A stretch of DNA of 64,000 bases from Doryteuthis pealeii (GCA_023376005.1 CM042148.1:74262894-74326893), one strand, 5' to 3'; shown: positions 46,140 through 57,799, counted from the stretch's first letter. Program-made: numbers and translations. The notes: a model not told the origin generated them from the sequence alone.

Positions 46140-47163
46140 AGTCTATTAATTTTTAGGGGCAAACCATCCAATGTTGAGATAACTATAAAATGTTAATTAT
46201 AGAGTATCTCCCTGTTTATTTATTGTAACTATGTGAAGGAACTGAACGTGTCTTTGGTTATACTTCTGTTTTGTAAACAAGATTTGGTTATTTCCTATAA
46301 CTCCAACATAAACAAAGGAGAACCACTCTTGACTGTAAATTTATTTTATTGATCTACGAGGAAAAAAGGACGACTGGGGTTAAGGTTTAGAGTTTAATGG
46401 AAAGTAAATGAATAATTATCAGTCAAGTGTGGGTTCCCCTTTGTTTATGTTGGAGTTATGGGAATAACCCAAGATTTCTTTTTTCATATCCCTTATTATT
46501 TGTGACTAAAGAGTTATTTTAACGGCTTCCAGGATTAAATATCAAGGAATATATATACGTGTCCGAGAAAGTTCCGAGTTCTGACAAGAAATACTGAAGA
46601 AGGCCAGAGGGCACATTGGCTGAAACGTTGTACAAATAACAATGAAGATGAGGACAATAGTCAGAATAATCCAAATAATACTAATTATAAAGCCTCATCT
46701 CAAACATTTTGAGAAAAATAAAGAACAGAATTTTTGAATAAAGAGAAATAATTGTGATTTTTCTAAAGGTCAAAATGCGACCTGTGTGAGTGTGTTCAGA
46801 TTTATAGCCAGTTACATTTGTAAATTGGAATTAAAGTTGAAGGTGATTTCAGGATTTTAATGATTTATCTCGATATTCAATAATCAAATGATCTAGACAA
46901 AGTAACTGAATTAAGATATATTAATTCAGCTTAAATAACTGTGGTTCTTATTACAAAATCGAAAAATACAATGCTTTTTATTGAGTTTTACTGGGTAAAA
47001 TAAACCAAAAAAAGAAAGGTAGTTTGAGGTGAGCTGCATTGAATATTATCCATTAAGAATTGATTTATTTCAAAACTTTATCTGCATTAAATGACCACTG
47101 AGCATAAAACAAACCAAATCCTTGAAGTGTTATTATATACCCACTTCATCTGCTGGGTAAATA
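46140..47163. other. AT-rich DNA, right arm of second palindrome (mirror of 43088-44150)
   Basis: No coding or repeat-family signature in either arm outside family D and the LINE remnant. Confidence 0.5.
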
Positions 47164-47678
47164 ATGGGGAGAGAGATTTCTTATGGGGGTTCTATTGCAT
47201 TGACTGCCATCTTCCTTTGGGTTGATTTCTTCTCTGGTCAATATGGCTTTTGTTCTGCTGAGCTGCGGTTGTCTATGCTCTATTCTTTATTTCTAATAAT
47301 GAAGCGAGATTTCAGTTTTCAAAGCGTCTTTATTAAAAGCCCAAAAGGGTTTTAACTGTACAGTGAAAAGTGGCTTACTTGGGACAGACGGCCTATGCCT
47401 AGTCCCTTTGACTGGTCACCAAATCTAACTATACTAGCTCCGTCCCTTCTCATACCTTGCCTTCAGCCAATCAGAAATCAGCGACTAGATCAGTAAACGG
47501 TGAACTGCTGTCAATGTTTTCAATCGTTAATGGTAACTTCCCATTTACCATATCGTTATTTAAATCTTGGTACACTATTCATAGGCAAACCACGAATTAT
47601 GTAACGGAAGATCACATGTTTAAATGTTTCAAAAGTATTTTATTTATTTTTTTATTTCTTTACCTTCTTTTTCTTCAG

Positions 47679-47754
47679 AGGTCACATTGGTCTTACTGTG
47701 TTGGGAGCCATGCAAGTTTCACAATTTGGAGATCTCGCAAACTGGATGATTCCT
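47679..47754 (+). CDS. OXCT1: OXCT1 visible exon 9, copy a
   Basis: 76 bp with a TTCAG acceptor and GTAAGT donor: one base completing Gly, then [20 protein letters not shown] and NWMIP. It matches the highly conserved [18 protein letters not shown] segment. The upstream intron contains TTTATTTCTTTACCTTC, a good polypyrimidine tract. Confidence 0.92.
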
Positions 47755-47901
47755 GTAAGTACGCGATGATGAACAGGGGAAAGGGTTGTCACACATTTCA
47801 CAAAGCCATTTTGAAATACATGGAAATAAATTTTAAACAAGGTTGTCACAGCTCGGCCAATCAGAAGCTAAAGTCAGTGACTTCCAAGTCATCCTTATTC
47901 T

Positions 47902-47944
<43 letters not shown>

Positions 47945-50000
47945 CTTTTTTTTTCTTTTCCATTTATTAAAATCTTTCAATTTCCACATTCATCCCACAT
48001 CCACCCACTGCTGATGTCACACACAGTCTTCCACTCATTGTTTACAATCCTGTCAGCTGGGGCTTGAGAATACATCGACTGCACCTCTGCAGCGGGGTAA
48101 GCTCCCCCCCCTAATTGGGCCACCTGTTGGCCATGGGTGGCGACTTGTGATGATTAAAGACAGAATCCTGGTGGATAAGCAGTTCATGGCTCTTAGGCTA
48201 GATGGGCAGACGGGTGGAGAGGGCCCCTCTGATCAATCGTCTGGTCCCCTAAGCCATAGCATCTATATGATTGTCCCAACCCTATTGCCCTTATGGCAAG
48301 CCCCAACTGATGGTGAGGTTCCAGTTCTGGATGTCTTGGGAATGTGGAGCACCTCTTCATCATTTTTCCCAGGTCCACTCGGACCGGAGTGGTAGTACTG
48401 TTGGTGTTCCATTTATGGATTAAATAGAGCAAAATGTGTTTAAACTGAGTACCCATCAAGAACGAATAAAACAAAAGTATCTTCAGCATAAAATGACCCA
48501 ATGGTTTGATAATCAACCAACCAACATTATTTTACACTTGTAGAATCCAGGAAGTGGAACTGCCAAATTGTGGCTCATGGTAGCAAAATATTTCAAAACT
48601 TTTGACTCCCCCTCTAGTAAATACAGAGTATAGGAAATTAAATGACCAGTACTGGAAACAGAATTATAAAAGTTACTCGGTAAAGCATTGCTTAAATTAA
48701 GTTAAAATTTTTTTAAAATTTCCAAAAACAAAAACAAGACCCCTTCTCCATGAACCCTTAAAAAAATTTTAAAAAATGAAAATACTTTTGCTATTGTAGC
48801 AAAAGAAATGATCTACCTCAAAGCAGGCACGGACATGTCTAACATGCAAATGACTGAAGAGCTTGAAAGAAAGAAATGATCTACCTTGTTAACCATTAAC
48901 ACCACATTACGTGCCCGTAAATAGTTTATTGACTAAGCTTAGTTTAGTTGTGGCACAAGGTAAGAAGTATGAGGCACCCAGTGAGAATCGAGCTCACTAA
49001 CAATGTTCTGCTAATCTACCTTCTAACCATTAGTTATGTGCCCATAAATAGTTATTTACTATTATTTTAGTGAAAGAAATGACGTACCTCAGAGCTCTAA
49101 GCGGGCATGAAACATGTCTTGCATGCAAAATGAGTGAAGGGCTCAAAAACGGAAAAGAAAATATAGCTGCCTTAACAACTTGATTTAAGAAAATGCAATC
49201 TCTGAGCCAGGAGAATTGGAGAGAATGTATTTTCACATATGCAAATTTCTTGGAGATATGGGGAGAGCGGATTTCTTATGGGGGTTCTATTGCGTTGACT
49301 GCCATCTTCCTTTGGGTTGATTTCTTCCTCTGGTCATATGGCTTTTGTTCTGCTGAGCTGCGGTTGTCTATGCTCTATTCTTTATTTCTAATAATGAAGC
49401 GAGATTTCAGTTTTCAAGACGTCTTTATTAAAAGCCCAAAAGGGTTTTAACTGTACAGTGAAAAGATGGCTTACTTGGGACAGACGGCCATATGCCTAGT
49501 CCCTTTGACTGGTCACCAAAATCTAACTATACTAGCTCCGTCCCCTTCTCATACCTTGCCTTCAGCCAATCAGAAATCAGCGACTAGATCAGTAAACGGT
49601 GAACTGCTGTCAATGTTTTCAATCGTTAATGGTAACTTCCCATTTACCATATCGTTATTTAAATCTTGGTACACTATTCATAGGCAAACCACGAATTATG
49701 TAACGGAAGATCACATGTTTAAATGTTTCAAAAGTATTTTATTTATTTTTTTATTTCTTTACCTTCTTTTTCTTCAGAGGTCACATTGGTCTTACTGTGT
49801 TGGGAGCCATGCAAGTTTCACAATTTGGAGATCTCGCAAACTGGATGATTCCTGTAAGTACGCGATGATGAACAGGGGAAAGGGTTGTCACACATTTCAC
49901 AAAGCCATTTTGAAATACATGGAAATAAATTTTAAACAAGGTTGTCACAGCTCGGCCAATCAGAAGCTAAAGTCAGTGACTTCCAAGTCATCCTTATTCT

Positions 50001-50041
<41 letters not shown>

Positions 50042-53000
50042 CTTTTTTTTCTTTTCCCATTTATTAAAATCTTTCAATTTCCACATTCATCCCACATCCA
50101 CCCACTGCTGATGTCACACACAGTCTTCCACACTCATTGTTTTACAATCCTGTCAGCTGGGGCTTGAGAATACATCGACTGCACCTCTGCAGCGGGGTAA
50201 GCTCCCCCCCCCCTAATTGGGCCACCTGTTGGCCATGGGTGGCGACCTGTGATGATTAAAGACAGAATCCTGGTGGATAAGCAGTTCATGGCTCTTAGGC
50301 TAGATGGGCAGACGGGTGGAGAGGGCCCCTCTGATCAATCGTCTGGTCCCCTAAGCCATAGCATCTATATGATTGTCCCAACCCTATTGCCCTTATGGCA
50401 AGCCCCAACTGATGGTGAGGTTCCAGTTCTGGATGTCTTGGGAATGTGGAGCACCTCTTCATCATTTTTCCCAGGTCCACTCGACCCGGAGTGGTAGTAC
50501 CTGTTGGTGTTCCATTTATGGATTAAATAGAGCAAAATGTGTTTAAAACTGAGTACCCATCAAGAACGAATAAAACAAAAGTATCTTCAGCATAAAATGA
50601 CCCAATGGTTTGATAATCCAACCAACCAACATTATTTTACACTTGTAGAACTCAGGAAGTGGAACTGCCAAATTGTGGCTCATGGTAGCAAAATATTTCA
50701 AAACTTTTGACTCCCCCTAGTAAATACAGAGTATAGGAAAATTAAATGACCAGTACTGGAAACAGAATTATGAAAAGTTACTCGGTAAAGCATTGCTTAA
50801 AATTAAGTTAAAAATTTTTTTAAATTTTCCAAAAACAAAAACAAGACCCCTTCTCCATGAACCCTTAAAAAAATTTTAAAAAATGAAAATACTTTTGCTA
50901 TTGTAGCAAAAGAAATGATCTACCTCAAAGCAGGCACGGACATGTCTAACATGCAAAATGACTGAAGAGCTTGAAAGAAAAGAAATGATCTACCTTGTTA
51001 ACCATTACACACCACATTACGTGCCCTAAATAGTTATTGACTAAGCTTAGTTTAGTTGTGGCACAAGGTAAGAAGTATGAGGCACCCAGTGAGAATCGAG
51101 CTCACTAACAATGTTCTGCTAATCTACCTTCTAACCATTAGTTATGTGCCCATAAATAGTTATTTACTATTATTTTAGTGAAAGAAATGACGTACCTCAG
51201 AGCTCTAAGCGGGCATGAACATGTCTTGCATGCAAAATGAGTGAAGGGCTCAAAAAACGGAAAAAAAAAAAATATAGCTGCCTTAACAACTTGATTTAAG
51301 AAAATGCAATCTCTGAGCCAGGAGAATTGGAGAGAATGTATTTTCACATATGCAAATTTCTTGGAGATCAAGGTGTGCATAAAAACACTTGGCATGGCAG
51401 GGGAAAAAAGGTGAGATGTTTCAGAACATGGTATTGAGGATACATTAAAGACTGCTGTGTTATTCTTGCAGGTTGACAGACTTTGTCGTCAGAAGTTTGA
51501 AATTTCAAAAGTGATTACTCGGATCAGATTACATTCATCAGCTGAAATATCTTAGAAAAAATATTGACCCGATTTTAGTATTTTTAATTAACTCCATATC
51601 AATTATCTCTTGATGATTTTTGTTTTTGCTTTCAGGGTAAAATGGTCAAAGGAATGGGAGGTGCCATGGATTTGGTCTCTAGCAAAAATACTAAAGTTAT
51701 TGTCACAATGGAACATAATGCAAAGGTAAGGAAAAAAATATATTTAAAAAATTTTTTTTTTATCTGCCCTGTTGGCAGGGCTATGTTGACTGCAGAAAAA
51801 TACATGGCCTGCACCTCTGCAGGGAGGTAAAATCCTCCCCCAATGAGGCTGCCTGTTAGCTGTGGGTGGTGACCTGTTATGCTTAAGGGCAGAATCATGG
51901 TAGTTGAGCAGTCCATGACAACTCAACTTTGGCTCTTACTTAGGCTAGACAGGCAGTTGCGGAAGCCCCTTCCAATCAATCGGCTGGTTACATCAAGCCC
52001 TAGCACCTATATGATTTCCCTGGCCCTATTTTCCCTTATGGCAAACCCCCAATCCTATTCATCATATATGTGCTAGAAGGCGTTGGCTGAGGGTCTTTGT
52101 CCTGAGTATAACATTAATCTGCATCTAATGGTGAAGTTCCAATTTCGGAACTCTGGGGAGTGTAGAGTACCTCTTCATTGCCATTAATCCCATGTCCACT
52201 CTAACCCAGAGTGGTAGTACCTGTTAGGGTCTCATCTATTAGATGAGACCCTAACAGGTAAAATGGGTTAAATAGATAAAAAGAGTTTAAAAAATGTTTT
52301 CAAATGAATTGTTTGAAAAAATTGAATACCCAACAAAAAAGAATAAAACAAAAACGTCTTCAGCATGAAATAACCCTGCAAGGATTGATGTGCTGTAAAA
52401 TCCAACCAAGCAACCATCAATTTTTGATTAGCTTGTTTATTATCTTAATTCATCTGTTGGGGGCACCTCAAGTGGGGTAATGATTAATGTGTTAAGCTAA
52501 CAAATCTTGAGAAGTGAGTTTGATTCTTACTGGGTGCCCCATACTTTTGGCCTTGTGCCACAACTAACCTAAGATTAATAAACAACTGGGCATCTTGGCT
52601 TGATGTAATGGTTTGCGAGCTAGTTTTAAAGATTACTTAACAGAGCAGTGAATTTGATTCTCACTAGGCACTTCTGTACTTTTGGCTTGGTTCCAAATCT
52701 ACACTCAGGAAAAAAAAAAAAAAAAAATGGCATCTCTCAATTCCTTTCAATATGTTAGACTTATGGGTCTTGGCAAATAAAAAGACGTCAAGTTTGAAAT
52801 AAATCTTTGTGCTTGCTAATAAGTGCAAGAAATTGACACCCAAGCCAATCCATGTCTACCAGAAGACAAGAGGACTCATCCCAGCTAGAACACTTTGAAG
52901 AAATAAACAAGTAATAAGATAAAATGAAGAGTCTATGCAACATTTGCTGATCATTGTTAGTGAGTTTGATTCTCACTGAGTTCGCTTTACTTTTGGCCTT

Positions 53001-54728
53001 GTTCTACAACTAAAGTTAAAAGTAAAGTCGTCAGGGTAGTCTAAAGTCGGGATCTGCCAGACAGCGAGCGAGTCTATCCCCTTTTCACTAGGAGATTATT
53101 CTGGTGCCTGAGGTGGAGGGCCACACTACCATCAGCTCCTCACTTTACCGCACTGGTCCCTGTGCTACTCATACGCTGAGTTGGCGAGTGCCGGTATCGA
53201 CCAGGAACCTCTATGTTCCCAGCCCACCTCTCTACCAACTGAGCTAAGCTCTTAAGCAAACATATCAAACATTGTAATGATTAAATCATCATACTGTGGT
53301 ATATACATCGGTCCTGCTAGTGAATAATTAGTACACAAAGAACAGACAAAATAGTATATAGTTTAATTGATAATTTACTATAATATAAAAGTTTTAATTG
53401 TTTGTTTGTTTTTTTTTTTTAAATTTTTAATGATATATTTACAGCTGTTGTGCAAGTAAGCAGAGAAGAAAACACTTTAGTTTCATTTGCTCAACTTGTC
53501 TCTATAAAAACAAAAATATTTACCAAAAGACTATTTGCTTACAAATCATATATACAAAGACAGGATTTGTCATTGGGTCGCCCACAGGTTCCTGAGTAGC
53601 ACAAGGATCTGTGCAGTAAAGTAAGGAGCTGATGGTAAGTGTGGCGCTCCACCTCAGATGCTAAAATAATCTCCTTGGTCTAGCGCTAGTGAAAAGGGGA
53701 TAGACTCCCTCGCTGCATGGCTGATACCGACATTAGGCCACCCCGACTACTTTACTTATATATATATATCCTGTAAAATTAAAGCAATAAAATTATTATC
53801 AAGATTAAAGAATCTCTATATAGGTTTCTAATTTTAAAAATTTTTGTTATTTTTTATTCCTATTAGGATGGAACACACAAGATTCTTTCTGAATGCTCCC
53901 TACCCCTTACAGGAAAGCGATGTGTTGATATGATAATTACAGAGAAAGGAGTATTTGAGATTGACCCTGAAGACGGCATGGTGCTAACTGAACTTGGAGA
54001 CGGTTTTAGTGTTGAGGATATTGTTGAAACAACGGGTGCAGTATTTAAGGTATGTTACTTTTACCTTTTTATTTATTTATTTATTTATTTATTTTTTTTT
54101 TTTTTTTTTACTTTCTGTATTTAATAAAAGATAAAACTAAATAAAAAAAAAAACACTCCAAAACAACAAGGTCTATATGGAATGGATCCAACTATTTTTC
54201 AATATCTTGATTTTTTTTTTTTTTTTTTTTTTTTGGTGGTTTTGATGTAACTTGGCTGCTAAATCACAAGAAACTTTATTAAACATGTGTAAACGGTCAC
54301 CCTTCCATGGGCGATTGAATTAATACAACCCCATCTGCCACTGACAAGATGTGATACTGTGCAAATTTTAAGCAGAGTACAGCTGGTTTGATTTCATGTT
54401 TGTGAATTAATTATCTCTTCATATTCATAAACTAATATTATATCTACAATAAGATATTTCTACTTTTTTACCGTTCAACTTTTTTCTTTTTTCATTTCAT
54501 CACATTTTTTTTCATTTCATCACATTTTTTTTTTTTTTCATTTTCATCATTTTTTTTCATTTTCATCACATTTTTTTTTTTTTTTTTTTTTTTATTTTCA
54601 TCTCTTTTTTTTTTTTTTTTTTTCATTTTCATCTCATTTCATTTTTTTTTTGTTGTTGTTATTAATGAAAATTTTTCTATCTTCTCATAGGTGTCCCTGA
54701 GCTGAAAGCTATGCAACAAAAAGTATGA
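47679..54728 (+). CDS. OXCT1: OXCT1 (SCOT) C-terminal exons, plus strand
   Basis: Exons at 47679-47754 (repeated at 49778-49853), 51636-51725, 53867-54049 and 54691-54728 encode the end of the second CoA-transferase domain, to a terminal peptide ending MQQKV before TGA. They continue without gap or overlap from the minus-strand exon ending at 8642. The last exon lacks one C in the run at 54695-54697, so read literally the frame ends VSLS-stop at 54703-54705; with the usual family register it would end at 54726-54728. An AATAAA at 54932-54937 is a plausible poly(A) signal. Confidence 0.92.
47901..47960. repeat. Long T tracts downstream of each exon 9 copy
   Basis: T43-T60 with rare C (also 50002-50050). 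Long A/T runs also occur at 9077-9106, 22383-22412, 23900-23934, 24190-24214, 24293-24323, 29985-30014, 38893-38932, 54568-54594 and 63350-63384. These are positions where long-read consensus is least reliable. Confidence 0.85.
48049..48533 (+). repeat. Family A copy in tandem unit a (second copy 50149-50635)
   Basis: CTGTCAGCTGGGGCTTGAGA start, GATGGTGAGGTTCCAGTTCT middle and an AACCAACCAAC tail. Present in both tandem units, downstream of each exon 9 copy. Confidence 0.75.
49778..49853 (+). CDS. OXCT1: OXCT1 visible exon 9, copy b (tandem duplicate)
   Basis: Identical 76-bp exon with identical splice sites, lying in the second copy of a 2.1-kb tandem unit. Because 76 is not a multiple of three, splicing in both copies would shift the frame. 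Only one copy can be used per transcript if the duplication is real. Confidence 0.88.
51636..51725 (+). CDS. OXCT1: OXCT1 visible exon 10
   Basis: 90 bp, 30 codons, phase 0 at both ends: [20 protein letters not shown] and [12 protein letters not shown] acceptor at 51634-51635 and GTAAGG donor. This is the [14 protein letters not shown] signature of the C-terminal SCOT domain. Confidence 0.94.
51762..52413 (+). repeat. Family A copy with a perfect internal hairpin
   Basis: Lies in the OXCT1 intron after visible exon 10. At 52221-52258 the family motif CTGTTAGGGTCTCATCTA is followed almost at once by its own reverse complement, a feature absent from other copies. Confidence 0.75.
53024..53252 (-). 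mobile_element. S1 SINE in the intron before OXCT1 visible exon 11
   Basis: AAAGTCGTCAGGGTAGTCTA body and the TACCAACTGAGCTAA head (reverse). A partial plus-strand copy is at 53586-53752, so the pair could form an intramolecular hairpin in the intron. Confidence 0.78.
53586..53752 (+). mobile_element. S1 SINE body, plus strand
   Basis: Contains ATCTGTGCAGTAAAGTAAGG and the AGACTCCCTCGCTG block of the family, ending CCCCGACTACTTTACTT. The tRNA head is lost. Confidence 0.72.
53867..54049 (+). CDS. OXCT1: OXCT1 visible exon 11
   Basis: 183 bp, 61 codons, phase 0: [20 protein letters not shown], then [32 protein letters not shown] and VFK. The TATTAG acceptor follows a T-rich tract and the donor is GTATGT. 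It covers the LPLTGK and IITEK segments of the family. Confidence 0.94.
54691..54728 (+). CDS. OXCT1: OXCT1 terminal exon, one C short
   Basis: After a TTCTCATAG acceptor the reading is GTG TCC CTG AGC TGA. Animal SCOTs end with V-S-P, a short helix and MQQ. Here that register (ELKAMQQKV then TGA at 54726-54728) sits one base out of frame, explained by a missing C in CCC at 54695-54697. A sequencing deletion is favoured because every other visible joint of the gene is intact apart from one similar homopolymer deletion in exon 23995-24143. Confidence 0.8.
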
Positions 54729-54931
54729 TTATATTTCTTGAAATAAGAATCGACTTGCAGACAATGTCCGAAATCCAATTAAAAAAAAACTTTGGTTTCA
54801 AGTGATAGGATATAAAGGCATATCAAAAACAAAGAACTTTCTTCAAAGTGCCATCTTTATTCAATAATTGGCACAATTTTCTAATCTCTCTCTCTCTCTA
54901 GTGTACACACCTGGGTTAGGATACGTGTTAT

Positions 54932-54937
54932 AATAAA
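54932..54937 (+). promoter_or_regulatory. Candidate OXCT1 poly(A) signal
   Basis: AATAAA about 205 bp after the expected stop codon, followed by AT-rich sequence. It is the first canonical hexamer downstream on this strand; use is inferred. Confidence 0.4.
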
Positions 54938-55338
54938 TATACAAAATATTAGCCTATAAATATAAAGGTCATCAATTTACCTATATTTTGTGTGTAATAG
55001 GAAAATAATTTTTCTATTTCCAAATTTTGATATTTTTGTTTGGTGTGTAGACTGGGTTTTAATAATTTCTACCAAAACGTGTTAATTTCTTTTTTTTTTT
55101 TTAAAAAATTATTTTACGAAAAGGTCTCCAAAGGAAAAAAGTCGCACAAGGACAATATCCTATGAAAAAAATGTTACTAAGAAAAATTAATGAATATATA
55201 TTTGTATAACAGGGTGGCCAGAAAAATTTGACATTTAAATTATGAATATCTAAGTAATTACAAGTCCTAGGCAAACAATTAAATAGGTTTTATGTTGAAT
55301 AATAAAAGATTAATTTAAACAAGATATTCAGATGGATA

Positions 55339-55572
55339 TGGGGCATCCGTGTGGCATAGTGGCTAATGCGCTGGACTGTGACATTGTGGTACTGGAGTTC
55401 AAACTCCAGTTGCACTATTATGTTTATTTTTGGACTAATACACTTGGGAAAGGTATGAACTGCCTCATCTTCCCAGCTATGGGTTAAATAGTACCACTAG
55501 TGTTAGTGTTCTTCTACAATGATGGCTTTGGATTTAAATAACTCTAGATGGTTGATATGCCATTAAACAAAG
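55339..55572 (+). mobile_element. tRNA-derived SINE (family S2)
   Basis: Head TGGCATAGTGGCTAATGCGC (A box) and GGAGTTCAAACTCCAG (B box), then a body with GGGAAAGGTATGAA and ATGGGTTAAATAGTACC, ending in a GTTGATATGCCATTAAACAA tail. Truncated reverse copies lie at about 796-1165, 7862-7990 and 59790-59960. Confidence 0.8.
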
Positions 55573-56309
55573 ATTTCACAAAGCCTCATATTCTTGTTTG
55601 ACCTTATTCAAACATAATTAACCATAAAAAAAATTTAAAAAGATTGTTAAACTTAGTTTTTACAAATTTTGTTAAAATTTGAGGTCATTTCAGTGAGGAT
55701 TAAGAAATGTCAAATTTTTTTGGGATACCCTGTTTATTAAACATATATATCTTTCAAATACCTAGACAGTCTAAAGAACAAGTTGACAGTAAATCTGAAT
55801 GACACCCTTTGCTGTGTAGTTTCACTTATTGAGTTGATAAATCATATTCAGGAGTCTGCATGAATTTATTGTAGATATCTTCAAAAGAAATTTAATAGAC
55901 TTCATAAAATTTAACAAAGCCGAACCTAAATAGTTTTTGGAGGATATCTTTTAAGTAAAGCAAAAAGAATTAAATAACAAAGTATTAATACATGTGAATG
56001 TTGATGTTCACATTCAAAGTGCAAGACAAAAATAAAAAATGAAAAACCGTGGGCAAAGTGATTGTACATGTTGTTTTTGTTGTTCTATTTTTTATCATTG
56101 TTTTTTCTTTTTAATTTAAAATTTTTTTTTTATAAAGCTACTGTATTTCTTGGCATATGAGATGCACGTTTAGCATTTTAAAATATCATGTTGCAGACCA
56201 TTTGCTGGTATTATTATTATTAAAGGTTTATCTACTAAAGTTTGAAATCATTAACTATAAATCATAGATGGGTTCACAGTGAGTTTTAGTCCCCCAAATA
56301 ACTTTTGTA

Positions 56310-56572
56310 AACTATGCAAACTGCATCTAATGGTGAAGTTCCAATTTTGGAACTTTGAGGAGTTTGGAGTACCTCCATTACTCCCAGGTTCAATCAGACC
56401 TGGAGTGGTAGTACCTGTTAGGGTCCCATCTATGGGTGAAATAGAAAAAATGAGTTTTAAAAAAAAAAAGAAAAGAATTCGAACACCCATCAATCATGAA
56501 TAGAACAAAACATCTTTGGCATAAAAAAACCCAACAAGGGTTGACATGCCATAAAATCCAACAATAAACCAT
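56310..56572 (+). repeat. Family A 3' half
   Basis: Starts at CTAATGGTGAAGTTCC, contains GGTAGTACCTGTTAGGGTCC and ends GGGTTGACATGCCATAAAAT. Confidence 0.72.
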
Positions 56573-56910
56573 GTATCTTATTATGCCAAGAAATACAGTA
56601 TGTGCATGTAAAACCATGAGAATTTATTTTACTTGAAATCTTAGATGGATTTAAATTTCTCGTGGAGATTTGCATCAAGATTTCTCGACTGATAGATGCT
56701 AGGAGATTCTAGAAATCTCAATCCAGTGACTTGAATACGAAATAATCCAAGTTAAAACTCCTTAAGGGAGACACTTTCTGGAATGAGTGATGGCTGATTA
56801 GAAACAGATCCGGACAAAAAAAAAAAAGACAAAAAAAAGCAGTTTAGATCATTCTAGATTTTGGTTGAGTAGATAGTTAAGTCGTTTGTTTTTAGGAAGA
56901 GATCAGTCAT

Positions 56911-57427
56911 TGTTACATAATCATTAGAAACCTAATGATTATGACAATAGTGTAGAAATCATATTAGTGCAGCTGATGGCCTTGAGAGTGAGTGACAGCA
57001 TTTGACCTCACTCTGACCTTGCGTTCTGGGTATGATCGTGAGAAACGGAAGGCAATAGAAAAGCCCCCTTCCGGTTTAAGGTGTAAGCAACTCAGTTAGT
57101 TAGAGTTAGAACTTAGAAGCGAAGCTAGCAAGATGTGAGTCTCACTGCGTGATTGTCTGGTCTGGGGTTCTACGAATAAAGTAACATCATCGTAAATCGA
57201 AGTCTTGTGGTTATTACTAAAAGCTAACAATGACACAAGGCTTCTGATAACAAGAAATCCCTAGCAACAGAAACCAGACCCGAAGTCCCCAAGAAACACC
57301 ACGACAAGACCAGACCAAGATAGATGATAGAAGAACCAAGCCGGCCAGAAGAGTAGACGACAGAGTAAGAAGTAAGAGAAGTATATAACATATAGATATT
57401 TAGGGCCGGTAAAGAGACTATGCAACA
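56911..57427 (+). mobile_element. Solo LTR (family L1) with 4-bp TSD TCAT
   Basis: 517 bp, TGTTACAT to TGCAACA, flanked by TCAT at 56907-56910 and 57428-57431; AATAAA at 57175-57180. It aligns along its length with 14432-14961, including the block of alternating AGA/CCAGA words before the 3' end. Confidence 0.82.
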
Positions 57428-57527
57428 TCATGATTTTCAAGTAACCATGTTACACGTCTTCTTAGGGCTGTGCCCATTTTTAAAGGTAACACATTACAGA
57501 CTTACCATAGCTGAAGGCCTATAGGAC

Positions 57528-57587
<60 letters not shown>

Positions 57588-57631
57588 CAAATGTAAACTT
57601 TAGCTATTTTCAGCCGACAGTGTATTTGGGA

Positions 57632-57757
57632 GAATATGTGCTTTTTTTAATTTTTAGTCAGACCTAATTTTTTGAAAGCCGCCTAATTAACCATAAATGA
57701 ATTAACTTTAAAAAAAATTAGGTCTGACTAAAATTAAAAAAAGCACATATTCTCCCA
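57632..57757. repeat. Near-perfect 126-bp inverted repeat
   Basis: GGGAGAATATGTGCTTTTTT with TTAGTCAGACCTAATTTTTT, and the reverse complement after a CGCCTAATTAACCATAAATG loop. It sits between two TA microsatellites. Confidence 0.82.
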
Positions 57758-57758
57758 A

Positions 57759-57789
<31 letters not shown>

Positions 57790-57799
57790 CCCACAAAAA

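Larger units (their letters stand above)
43088..47163. repeat. Second palindrome, two 2-kb arms, centre about 45140
   Basis: TTTACCCAGCAGATGAAG at 43090 pairs with CTTCATCTGCTGGGTAAA at 47145. GTTCAGATTTATAGCC, CCTTTGTTTATGTTGGAG and the LINE remnant also pair across the centre. The loop is part of a tRNA-derived SINE (45045-45235). Outside the repeats I see no gene in either arm. Confidence 0.9.
47166..51370 (+). repeat. Two tandem copies of a 2.1-kb unit carrying OXCT1 visible exon 9
   Basis: Unit a is 47166-49258 and unit b 49259-51370, both from TGGGGAGAG to TTCTTGGAGAT. They look nearly identical through exon, introns, T-run and repeat copies, differing mainly by single-base indels (for example C7 versus C9 near 48105 and 50206). 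Confidence 0.92.

Noticed and set aside
49466..50167. 233-codon plus-strand open frame (and its 185-codon twin at 47457-48014)
   Set aside because: It reads through intron, then OXCT1 visible exon 9 in a wrong frame, then the splice donor and a poly-T tract. Not a gene.
39092..54728. A second, short OXCT gene on the plus strand (mirrored exon plus C-terminal exons)
   Set aside because: It would lack all middle exons including the catalytic SENG, and its first exon is the error-rich palindrome copy.
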